DNA of 10,379 bases, from positions 1 through 10,379 of the forward strand of contig JAJYKH010000073.1 in NCBI GenBank assembly GCA_021788685.1, written 5' to 3'. The position numbers were made by a program, and so were the translations under genes. Positions 1-6,817 of the stretch are shown one piece after another (position 1 is the stretch's first letter; each line of letters begins with the position of its first letter). The DNA is from Deltaproteobacteria bacterium (lineage in GTDB: Bacteria > Desulfobacterota > Desulfobulbia > Desulfobulbales > UBA5123). Below the pieces are notes generated by a model. The model was not told the DNA's origin. It ran no database searches and saw nothing but the letters and a program-made list of their open reading frames with translations.

Positions 1-1213
<1,213 letters not shown>

Positions 1214-1224
<11 letters not shown>

Positions 1225-1245
1225 CGCTTCTGTAACATGTGACAC
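1214..1245 (+). promoter_or_regulatory. Candidate upstream activating sites for the adjacent sigma-54 activator
   Basis: TGTAACATG occurs twice, at 1215-1223 and 1231-1239, 16 bp apart (about 1.5 helical turns). In addition, GTGTAACATG (1214-1223) and CATGTGACAC (1236-1245) form an inverted repeat with one mismatch. The second site is itself nearly palindromic (TGTAACA/TGTGACA). Dyads of this form placed about 100 bp upstream of a -24/-12 promoter are typical enhancer sites for Fis-type activators. That the neighbouring regulator binds here is an inference. The block overlaps the end of the regulator gene. Confidence 0.5.
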
Positions 1246-1303
1246 CCGGTCTTCCCCTCCGGGATTCCCTTCATTCCCCCTCTCCACCCGCCGTCCGGCG
1301 CGG

Positions 1304-1322
1304 AAACCGGAATTTCCGGTTT
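1304..1322. other. Near-perfect palindrome between the activator sites and the -24/-12 promoter
   Basis: AAACCGGAA (1304-1312) and TTCCGGTTT (1314-1322) are perfect inverted copies around a single T. The symmetry continues outward imperfectly with GG and TCC. A pyrimidine-rich TTTTCCCTTCTTCC tract follows on the + strand, so the hairpin could be a weak terminator for the regulator gene. It could equally be a DNA-level operator or an IHF/bending element between enhancer and promoter. The sequence alone does not decide. Confidence 0.4.
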
Positions 1323-1332
1323 TCCCTTCTTC

Positions 1333-1348
1333 CGGCACGGTTCGTGTA
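1333..1348 (+). promoter_or_regulatory. Putative sigma-54 (-24/-12) promoter
   Basis: CGGCACG (1333-1339), a 4-nt gap and GTGTA (1344-1348) match the consensus TGGCACG-N4-TTGCA at the whole GGCACG block and the -12 region TG. The usual GC at -12 is GT here. Transcription would start near 1359 and give a leader of about 85 nt before the ATG at 1445. The support is positional as well as sequence-based: it lies between a sigma-54 activator gene with its candidate binding sites and a small gene. Confidence 0.5.
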
Positions 1349-1444
1349 ATCGGTCCGCACCGAACCGCGGCCGCGCCGTCGGGCGCCTTTCCCCGGTGGA
1401 CGGCCCGCCAGGACGGTTTCCCCCCTTTCGAGGAAAATCACGAC

Positions 1445-1639
1445 ATGAAGCATGCGAAGACGGGCGGCGAGCATGCCGGAAGGCGCCAATGTCCCTGGGT
1501 CAAGGCGCCTTTCGAGGAATGTTTCTGCAGGCGGATGAACAGCCTGAGCACCGAGGCGATCATCTACTACTGCGGCGGCAATTTTTCCGAATGCGAAATC
1601 TACCGGCGGCATCCGGCCCCGCCGCCCGGCCGGGAATGA
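1445..1639 (+). CDS. Small five-cysteine protein of unknown function (64 aa)
   Basis: The start at ATG 1445 is supported by GAGGA at 1430-1434, about 10 nt upstream. The product is basic at its N-terminus and carries cysteines 16, 26, 28, 43 and 50 (spacing C-x9-C-x-C-x14-C-x6-C). The core includes CPW, EECFCRRMNS and CGGNFSECEIYRR, followed by a Pro-rich tail. There is no signal peptide or membrane segment. The spacing resembles small Cys-rich conserved hypothetical proteins I associate with Desulfobacterota genomes, but I cannot name the family. The cysteines could bind metal or an iron-sulfur cluster, or form disulfides. The gene lies directly behind a sigma-54 activator and a candidate -24/-12 promoter, so it is the obvious target of that activator. 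A longer overlapping open frame (1396-1827) lacks a good ribosome site and is probably spurious. Confidence 0.7.
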   Translation: MKHAKTGGEHAGRRQCPWVKAPFEECFCRRMNSLSTEAIIYYCGGNFSECEIYRRHPAPPPGRE

Positions 1640-1730
1640 AATCGGCGACGGCACGGCCCCGGAATCGTCGAGACCGCAGGAAGGTTTTAGGGAACTTCTC
1701 CTGGCCCGCGGCTGAGGAAGCGAAGGGGGA

Positions 1731-1754
1731 CCGGCACCGGCGGCATCGTGCCGG
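1731..1754 (+). terminator. Possible hairpin terminator after the small Cys protein gene
   Basis: CCGGCAC (1731-1737) and GTGCCGG (1748-1754) form a perfect 7-bp GC-rich stem with a 10-nt loop, about 90 nt after the stop of the small gene. No T run follows, so it is not a canonical intrinsic terminator. It may only stabilise the 3' end. Confidence 0.25.
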
Positions 1755-1801
1755 GAGCGGCAGGTTGCGGTCTGACCCTGACGGATTTCTGCCGGGATTC
1801 A

Positions 1802-1830
1802 TGGACAAGAGGATGGAAAATCTATAAGAT
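1802..1830 (+). promoter_or_regulatory. Putative sigma-70 promoter for the EndoQ-helicase gene
   Basis: TGGACA (1802-1807) is five of six to the -35 consensus. After a 17-nt spacer, TAAGAT (1825-1830) matches the -10 hexamer at four of six; an overlapping TATAAG (1823-1828) with a 15-nt spacer is the alternative. The predicted transcript would begin near 1837, about 35 nt before the GTG at 1872. This AT-rich patch stands out in a very GC-rich intergenic stretch. Confidence 0.4.
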
Positions 1831-1871
1831 GCTCCCACCGTTCCGTCCACCCCAACCGCGGCCGATCATCC

Positions 1872-4800
1872 GTGCGCTTCCTTGCCGACCTGCACATCCA
1901 CTCGCCCTTCTCCCGGGCCACCAGCGCGGCAAGCGACCTGGCCGGCCTCTTCGCCTGGGCCCGGGTCAAGGGCCTCCACCTCCTCGGCACCGGCGACTTC
2001 ACCCATCCCGGCTGGTTCGCCCGGCTCCGGGAGGGGCTCGTCCCGGCCGAGCCCGGGCTGTTCCGCCTCCGGGACGAGCGGGTCCCCCCCGCGCTGCCCG
2101 GCGCGGCGCCGGAGCCCATTGCGGTGCGTTTCCTGCTCTCGGCCGAGATCAGCAGCATCTACAAGCGCCACGGCCAGGTGCGGAAGGTGCACAACATCAT
2201 TTACGCCCCGGATTTCGAGGCGGCGGCCCGGATCAACGCCAGGCTCGCGGCCATCGGCAACATCGAGGCGGACGGCCGCCCCATCCTGGGCCTCGATTCC
2301 CGGGATCTCCTGGAGATCGTGCTCGAACAAGCCCCGGGCGGCTTCCTGGTCCCGGCCCACATCTGGACCCCCTGGTTTTCCCTGTTCGGCTCGAAGTCCG
2401 GGTTCGATGCCATCGAGGAGTGCTTCGGCGATCTCTCCGGCCACGTCTTCGCCCTCGAGACCGGCCTCTCTTCCGACCCCGACATGAACCGGCTGATCTC
2501 CGCCCTGGACCGCTTCACCCTCATCTCCAACTCCGACTGCCATTCCCCCGGCAAGCTGGGCCGGGAGGCCAACCTGTTCGATGCCGAGCTGAGCTATCCC
2601 GCCCTCCGGCAGGCCTTGGAGCGGCCGGAAACCGGCTTTCTCGGCACGGTGGAATTCTTCCCCGAGGAGGGGAAATACCACCTGGACGGACACCGGAAGT
2701 GCAACGTGTGCCTGGAGCCCGCGGAAACCCGCCGGCTGGGGGAGATTTGCCCGGTCTGCGGCCGGCCGCTCACCGTGGGCGTCCTCCACCGGGTTCTGGA
2801 GCTGGCCGACCGGGAAACGCCCCGCCACCCCGCCGCCGCCCCCGCGGTTCACAGCCTCATCCCCCTGCCCGAGGTCCTGGGGGAGGTGCTCGGCACCGGC
2901 CGGGGGAGCAAGGCCGTGCTCGCCCAGTACGCGCAGACGATCAGCCGCTTCGGCTCGGAATTCAAACTGTACCTCGACACCCCCATCGAGGAGATCGAGC
3001 GGGCCGCCCCGGTGCTGGCCGAGGCGGTCCGGCGGATGCGGGAGGGGCGGGTGATCCGCCAGGGCGGCTACGATGGGGAGTTCGGGGTGATCCGGGTTTT
3101 CGGCGAGGGGGAGCTGGCGGCTTTCAAGGGACAGCAGGGGCTCTTCGCCGGCCCCTCCCGGCCGCGCCGGACCGGCCGGCCCCCGCGGCTGCCCATGACT
3201 TCTGAGCCCGCCCCTGCCATAGAAAAACCGGCCGCCCCTGCGGACGGGCTCAACGAGGAGCAGCGGCAGGCGGTGGCGAGCGAGTCCCCCTGCATCCTGG
3301 TGACCGCCGGCCCGGGCACCGGCAAGACCTTCACCCTGGTGGCGCGGCTCGCCCGGCTGCTGCGCGAGCACGCGGGGGAGGCGGACCGCTTCGCGGCCAT
3401 CACCTTCACCAACCGGGCCGCCGGGGAGATCCGGGAGCGGCTGCGCAAGCAGGCAGGGCCGGCGGCCGACCGGGTCTTCGTGGGCACCTTTCACGGCTTC
3501 TGCCTGGAGTGGCTGCGGCGGGACTGGCCAGGGCTGCTGGTGGCGGGCGACGAGGAACGGCGGCTCGTTCTCCGCACCCTCTTTCCGGAGGCGGGCCGGC
3601 GGGAGCTCGATCAAATGGAAGCGGAGCTCGCCGCCTCCTTCGGGCAGCCTGCCGGGCAGGGAGCCGGCGAGGATGTCTCCCCGGCTGTGGCCGCCTACCT
3701 GGCCGAGCTGGAGCGGCAGGGGCCATCGACCTCGAGGCGGTGATCCCCCGCTTCACGCGACTTCTCGCCACCGACCCGGCCTTCCGCCGGGAGGTGGCCG
3801 GAGCGGTGGGCTGGCTGTTCGTGGACGAGTTCCAGGACCTCAATCGCGGCCAGTACGAGCTGGTCCTCGCCCTGGCTGCGACCGCCCGGGTGTTCGCCAT
3901 CGGCGACCCGGACCAGGCCATTTACGGGTTCCGGGGCAGCGATCTCCGGTTTTTCTTCGATTTCGCCGGCCGGCCGGAAACTGAATCCCTGGCCCTCTCC
4001 CGCAACTACCGCTCCGCCCCGGCCATTCTCCAGGCGGCGGGCACGGTCATCCGCTGCAACCGCCTCCACAGCGGGGCCGTTCTCCGGCCCCAGCGGGAGG
4101 AGAAGATCGCCATTGAACGGTTCACCGCCGCCACGGAAGCCGGGGAAGCGGAATTCGTCGTCCGCCGGATCGAGGAGCTGATGGGGGGCATCAGCCATTT
4201 CTCCATCAACTCCGGGCGGGGCGGCGGAGAGGAGAGGGGCCGCAGCTTCGGCGATTTCGCCGTCCTTTACCGCACCGGCTTCCAGGCGGCGCCCCTGGCC
4301 GAGGCCCTCGGCCGCCGGGGCATCCCCTGCCAGCAAGTGGGCGCCACCCCCTTCTACATGGGGCCGGGGCTGCGGGCCGCCGCCTGGCTGGTCCGGACGG
4401 CCGCCAGCGGCGGGGTCGCGGCGCACCTGGCCCTCCTCCGGGAGGTCCGCGGCATCGGCACGGCCACCCTGGCCTCTTTGGAGAGAGCGGTCCCCCTTGA
4501 TTGCCCCGACTTCTTCAGCCGGACGGAGGGGCTGCCGCTCACCGCCGAGGTCCGCACCCGGCTGCGGGCGGTGGCGGGCGTTCTCCGCCGCTTCGGGGAG
4601 CGGGCCGCAGCCGAGGGGCTGACCGCGGCCCTGCGCGAGGCCATGGTGGCCCTGGAGGTCGATCCGGAGCAGGAGGAGGCGCGGCGGCTTTTCGAGCTGG
4701 CCGGCGCTTTCGGCGCCGATCTGGCCTTTTTCGCCCGCCACCTGGAGGAGAACGCCAAGGCCACCATTTACGACCCGCGGGCGGAAGCGGTGGCCCTCAT

Positions 4801-5116
4801 GACCCTGCACGCCGCCAAGGGGCTTGAGTTTCCGGTGGTGTTCCTGGCGGGTCTGGAAGAAGGCTTGCTGCCCCTGGTGCTCGAAGGGCGGGAGAGCGAC
4901 ATCGAGGAGGAGCGGCGGCTCTTTTACGTGGGGCTCACCCGGGCGCGGGAGGCGCTGCTCCTCACCGAGGCGGCCGAGCGCACGGTCTTCGGCCGCCCCC
5001 GCCGTCAGGAGCCCTCCCGCTTCCTGCAGGAAATCCCGGCCGGGCTGCTGCGCCAGGCCGAGGACGCCCCCAGGCCGGCCCGGAAGAAGGCTGCCACACA
5101 GATGCGGCTGTTTTAA
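1872..5116 (+). CDS. EndoQ-like PHP endonuclease fused to UvrD/PcrA-type helicase, with one frameshift near 3720
   Basis: The start is GTG 1872, giving MRFLADLHIHSPFSRATS, the usual beginning of EndoQ-type PHP proteins. No ribosome site is obvious. Residues 1 to about 400 carry the PHP metal ligands (DLHIH at 6-10, DFTH 42-45, E92 in SAEIS, HNIIYAPD, PAHIWTPW, SDCHS with D222 and H224) and an EndoQ-type zinc finger with Cys 277, 280, 293 and 296. EndoQ nicks DNA 5' of deaminated or abasic sites. From about residue 450 a complete superfamily 1A helicase follows: LNEEQ, Walker A AGPGTGKT 479-486, TFTNRAA, GTFHGF, DEFQD (D652 after correction), GDPDQAIYGFRGS, LSRNYRS, TLHAAKGLEF and LFYVGLTRARE. 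The last five residues, QMRLF, resemble a beta-clamp-binding motif. As read, the frame stops at 3743. The helicase resumes in the -1 frame from about 3720, so one base appears to be missing in GGGG 3719-3722. The corrected product is 1081 residues. All motifs survive, which favours a sequencing error or a recent lesion. Confidence 0.9.
3719..3722 (+). other. Frameshift site (missing G) within the EndoQ-helicase gene
   Basis: Before this run the product reads AELERQG. The original frame then gives PSTSRR and a stop at 3741-3743. Shifting by -1 at the GGGG gives AIDLEAVIPRF, leading directly into the helicase DEFQD region. A fifth G would restore one continuous frame. A ribosomal -1 slip of the glycine codon GGG (3720-3722) onto GGG (3719-3721) would produce the same protein. 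No clear slippery heptamer or downstream pseudoknot was recognised by eye. Confidence 0.85.
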
Positions 5117-5122
5117 AAGCCA

Positions 5123-5150
5123 TCAGCAGTCAGCTGTCAGCGATCAGCTT
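5123..5150 (+). repeat. Heptamer tandem repeat, four copies of TCAGCNN
   Basis: Four 7-bp units (TCAGCAG, TCAGCTG, TCAGCGA, TCAGCTT) run head to tail starting six bases after the helicase stop. The first five bases are invariant and the last two vary. Within the array AGCTG (5132-5136) and CAGCT (5145-5149) can pair and are followed by TTTTGAGTTTTTT, so the end may also serve as a weak terminator. The repeat period of seven cannot be coding. Confidence 0.8.
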
Positions 5151-5183
5151 TTGAGTTTTTTGAGGTCTGAGAAATTTTGATTT

Positions 5184-5218
5184 CCATTATCCATTCTCCA
5201 TTACCCATTCTCCATTGA
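5184..5218 (+). repeat. Heptamer tandem repeat, five copies of CCATTNN
   Basis: Five 7-bp units (CCATTAT, CCATTCT, CCATTAC, CCATTCT, CCATTGA) occupy the whole stretch up to one base before the ATG at 5220. The period and layout match the array 33 bp upstream but the core differs. The array takes the place where a Shine-Dalgarno sequence should be, and none is visible. Confidence 0.8.
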
Positions 5219-5219
5219 C

Positions 5220-5690
5220 ATGCCTCCCATCAAGATCGGCAAGGCGGCCGTGGGGCTGGTCGGATTCGATCGCGCCCTCAAGGAAGCTCTGGATCGGGAA
5301 ATCGGGGAAGAAGAGGCGGTGGAGCTTCTCTTCCGGGCGGTGGCCGCGGAGAACTACGTGCCGGCGGGCGCTGCCGGGCTGTACCGGGAGGCCCTGCGCC
5401 GGGAGTACCGCCGCCAGCGGGGCGAGAGGGGCTCCGGGCCGCAGGGGCTTTCGATCCGCATCCTCGGGCCGGGTTGCGTCAGCTGCAACCGGCTGAATAC
5501 GCTGGTCTACGACATCATGCAGCGGCTGGGGATCGCAGCCGACATCGAGATGGTCCACGATCTGGACGAGATCTGGCGGTACGGCGTGCTCTCCACCCCG
5601 GCCCTGGTGATCAACGGGGAGGTGAAATGCGCCGGCCGGATGCCCGCGCCGGCGCAGGTCGAGGAGTGGCTGCGGGAGGCCTCGGTGTAG
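5220..5690 (+). CDS. Thioredoxin-fold redox-active disulfide protein with an extra N-terminal domain (156 aa)
   Basis: Residues about 78-154 form a small thioredoxin/glutaredoxin-like domain: a beta strand, GPGCVSCNRL with the redox pair C86 and C89, a helix, the STPAL cis-proline loop (P127), the strand VINGEVKCAGR and a final helix. This matches the small archaeal and bacterial 'redox-active disulfide' thioredoxin-like proteins (MTH895 type). C137 is an additional cysteine. Residues 1-75 form a separate, mostly helical, charged segment (IKIGKAAVGLVGFDRAL, then NYVPAGAAGLYREALRREY) that I do not recognise. There is no signal peptide, so it should be cytoplasmic. The ATG at 5220 sits directly behind the heptamer array and lacks a ribosome site. 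A GTG at 5250 with AAGGCGG just upstream is an alternative start. It lies 103 bp after the helicase gene; co-transcription is possible but unsupported. Confidence 0.85.
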   Translation: MPPIKIGKAAVGLVGFDRALKEALDREIGEEEAVELLFRAVAAENYVPAGAAGLYREALRREYRRQRGERGSGPQGLSIRILGPGCVSCNRLNTLVYDIMQRLGIAADIEMVHDLDEIWRYGVLSTPALVINGEVKCAGRMPAPAQVEEWLREASV

Positions 5691-5696
5691 ACACCG
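5683..5696 (+). terminator. Short palindrome across the stop codon of the thioredoxin-like gene
   Basis: CGGTGT (5683-5688) and ACACCG (5691-5696) flank the last two bases of the TAG stop. The five outer pairs with a TAGA loop form a small stem, followed by AAACGGTCTTTTCG. The stem is short and the T run weak, so termination here is only possible. Confidence 0.25.
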
Positions 5697-5710
5697 AAAC
5701 GGTCTTTTCG

Positions 5711-5830
5711 CCCGATTGCTGCGTTGCTCAGTCGCCTGGAAATGCTCACGTACAGGAAGTACGCTCCGCTTTCCAGGCTCCCTCGCGCCTTGCACTCGAA
5801 CGAAAGTTGGAAAAACTCGCAATGACCTCC
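5711..5830. repeat. Intergenic palindromic (REP-like) element downstream of the thioredoxin-like gene
   Basis: GCCTGGAAA (5734-5742) and TTTCCAGGC (5770-5778) are perfect inverted copies. Inside them GTAC at 5750-5753 pairs with GTAC at 5759-5762 around AGGAA. Outside them, TGCTGCGTTGCTCA and CCTCGCGCCTTGCA can pair partly. This nested structure begins about 20 bp after the stop. It resembles the GCGTTGCTC...GTAC...GCGCCTTGC palindromes I recall between genes in several proteobacteria. The copy number in this genome cannot be seen from one window. Confidence 0.6.
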
Positions 5831-5962
5831 AAGCATCGGCGGGCGGGAACGAGAAAACAACAAAGCTGCACAACTTGGCCCGTCGGCGGAGCAGTTTTTG
5901 CGAGGTCGACAAAATCCTCGTTTCTGGATCGGCGCTTTTCTGGATGATGATCGTTAGGCGTG
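5831..5962. other. Non-coding stretch between repeat elements
   Basis: No open frame here looks genuine. The stretch is less GC-rich than the genes and contains TTGCGAG at 5898-5904, an inverted copy of CTCGCAA at 5816-5822 in the flanking element. It may therefore be part of a longer decayed repeat running from 5711 to 6029. No promoter or RNA gene was recognised. Confidence 0.4.
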
Positions 5963-6029
5963 GGGTGGATAAGCGGAAGCGCATCCACCATGGGACACCT
6001 TGGTTGGCGGATGCGCTAGGCTTATCCGC
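5963..6029. repeat. Paired-hairpin dispersed repeat, copy 1
   Basis: Two hairpins sit side by side. The first is GGTGGATAAGCG...CGCATCCACC (5964-5989). After a 15-nt spacer comes a second, GGCGGATGCGC...GCTTATCCGC (6006-6029). The second half is also roughly the inverted complement of the first, so the whole can fold as one long stem. Bases 5963-5989 recur identically at 9363-9389. It lies just past the 3' end of the minus-strand gene (6067-6369) and faces the thioredoxin-like gene, so it is shared by two converging transcripts. Confidence 0.8.
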
Positions 6030-6066
6030 TACCATCTGACAACGATTCCGAAGAGAGCGGAACGCC

Positions 6067-6369
6067 TTACTGCCCCTTGCCGTAAAGATACTTCACGGTG
6101 ACGAAGTCGTTGGCGTAGCGGGCGCGCGCCTCAGCGTCGGGCTGGAGCTCCAGCTTCCGGCACCAGGCCGGGAAGGTCTCCGGGTCGATGCAGACCTTTT
6201 CCACTGTAGCGCCTCCGCTCTCGAGCTCCCGGCATTTCGCCTCCGCCCGCGCCAGCCAGTCTTCGTAGCTCGCGGGCAGCCGCTGGGTGTCGCTGAACAG
6301 GGCGCGAAGGCGCTCCCAGTCTTCGCGGCGGTACCAGGTCATGGCGATGATCTCGGCGGGCTGGCTCAT
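6067..6369 (-). CDS. Conserved-looking small cytoplasmic protein of unknown function (100 aa)
   Basis: Read on the minus strand, the ATG is at 6369 and the TAA at 6067-6069. AAGGAG (6374-6379) sits four to five bases before the start, the second clearest ribosome site in the window after the glycine-zipper gene. The product begins MSQPAEIIAMTWYRREDWERLRALFSD and continues with LPASYEDWLARAEAKCRELES and VCIDPETFPAWCRKLELQPDAEAR. It is soluble, with no signal peptide, membrane segment or catalytic motif that I can name. The mix of a WYRREDW opening, a YEDWLARAE helix and an IDPETFPAWC segment resembles short hypothetical proteins seen in several proteobacteria. The function is unknown. It is a single gene, with no same-strand neighbour. 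Its upstream region is a 114-bp palindromic element, so its promoter must lie in or beyond that element. Confidence 0.8.
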   Translation of the reverse strand: MSQPAEIIAMTWYRREDWERLRALFSDTQRLPASYEDWLARAEAKCRELESGGATVEKVCIDPETFPAWCRKLELQPDAEARARYANDFVTVKYLYGKGQ

Positions 6370-6406
6370 GGCTCTCCTTACATGCTCCGTGCAACAGGCG
6401 CATTCG

Positions 6407-6520
6407 TGTAAGCGCCGCAGAGCACCGCATCTCCTTTGTCAGAGGCCCCCCCATCGCGTACGCTAGGACAGCCTCACGGGCCTCTTTTCGCGGATCTGCG
6501 GCACCCTGTGACCGCTTACA
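6407..6520. repeat. 114-bp nested palindromic element with TGTAAGCG termini (MITE- or REPIN-like)
   Basis: TGTAAGCG (6407-6414) and CGCTTACA (6513-6520) are perfect inverted ends. Just inside them, GCACCGCATC (6422-6431) and GATCTGCGGCACC (6493-6505) are partly inverted. In the core, GAGGCC (6442-6447) and GGCCTC (6479-6484) pair. Such nested symmetry with defined ends is typical of small non-autonomous mobile elements. No target duplication is obvious. It sits 38 bp upstream of the start of the minus-strand small gene, so it forms that gene's leader or promoter. Confidence 0.5.
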
Positions 6521-6706
6521 AATCACGGCGCAGTGCAGGTTTCAACTTTTTTGCCCCCACCGTGATCGGTTACGCATTCGTTTGCATTTGGAGGCAGGGC
6601 TCCCCGGCAGCGGACAGTCCTACCAGAAAACCCGGGAAAGGGCAAACCCGAAACCATATCTTCTTGCCCTCCCGCCGTTCCCCTCGGCTTTTTGGCTTTT
6701 ATTTCC
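6521..6706. other. Gene-free, foldable stretch upstream of the GGDEF-EAL promoter
   Basis: No credible gene is present. ATCACGG (6522-6528) pairs with CCGTGAT (6560-6566) around a loop containing a T6 run. AGGGCAA (6639-6645) pairs with TTGCCCT (6664-6670), with a second possible pair GGGAA/TTCCC outside it, and a T-rich tract (6689-6703) follows. A small RNA ending at this second hairpin is conceivable but there is no clear promoter. GGGCAAACCCG resembles one segment of a cyclic-di-GMP (GEMM) riboswitch, but the rest of that motif is absent. Confidence 0.3.
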
Positions 6707-6734
6707 TTGACATCGGTGTCCTGTGGATTTTAAT
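6707..6734 (+). promoter_or_regulatory. Putative sigma-70 promoter for the GGDEF-EAL gene
   Basis: TTGACA (6707-6712) is a perfect -35 hexamer. A 16-nt spacer leads to TTTAAT (6729-6734), four or five of six to the -10 consensus depending on alignment. The transcript would start near 6741 and carry a leader of about 75 nt. This is the best vegetative-type promoter in the window. Confidence 0.6.
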
Positions 6735-6817
6735 GCGGGAAAAATCCGTCACCCCTTCCAAGGGAAATGCTTCTCCCATGGCATTGACCAGCTCAAGCCG
6801 CATCCCGCCGGTACCCT

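Noticed and set aside
1662..1680. Second sigma-54 promoter (CGGCACGG) before the EndoQ-helicase gene
   Set aside because: The GGCACG half is present near 1650, but the bases at the -12 position do not match TTGC.
1396..1827. 143-codon plus-strand frame overlapping the small Cys gene
   Set aside because: It begins without a ribosome site, runs through the GAGGA site and start of the better supported 64-aa gene in another frame, and gives a low-complexity Arg/Pro-rich product.
1866..3614. Long minus-strand open frame (582 codons) antisense to the EndoQ part
   Set aside because: It lies wholly opposite a gene with recognisable domains. The predicted product is a low-complexity Gly/Ala/Pro/Glu-rich string, as expected for antisense frames in very GC-rich genes.
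3509..3719. Start of a separate helicase gene at 3509
   Set aside because: The first 70 codons of this frame are an out-of-frame reading of the EndoQ-helicase gene. Real homology in this frame begins only after the frameshift near 3720, so there is one broken gene, not two overlapping genes.
5123..5218. CRISPR array
   Set aside because: Units are 7 bp with no spacers and no cas genes nearby; this is a heptamer tandem repeat.
5716..6039. 107-codon plus-strand frame across the repeats after the thioredoxin-like gene
   Set aside because: It translates through two palindromic elements, lacks a ribosome site, and no domain or sensible composition is visible.
6131..6526. 131-codon minus-strand frame overlapping the 100-aa gene
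   Set aside because: It reads through the palindromic element and a shifted frame of the 100-aa gene, which has the clear AAGGAG site and a sensible composition.
6626..6670. Cyclic-di-GMP (GEMM-I) riboswitch upstream of the GGDEF-EAL gene
   Set aside because: Only a GGGCAAACC-like piece is present. The GACGCAAAGCC segment and the tetraloop-receptor stem are missing, and the hairpin lies upstream of the predicted promoter, so it would not be in the transcript.
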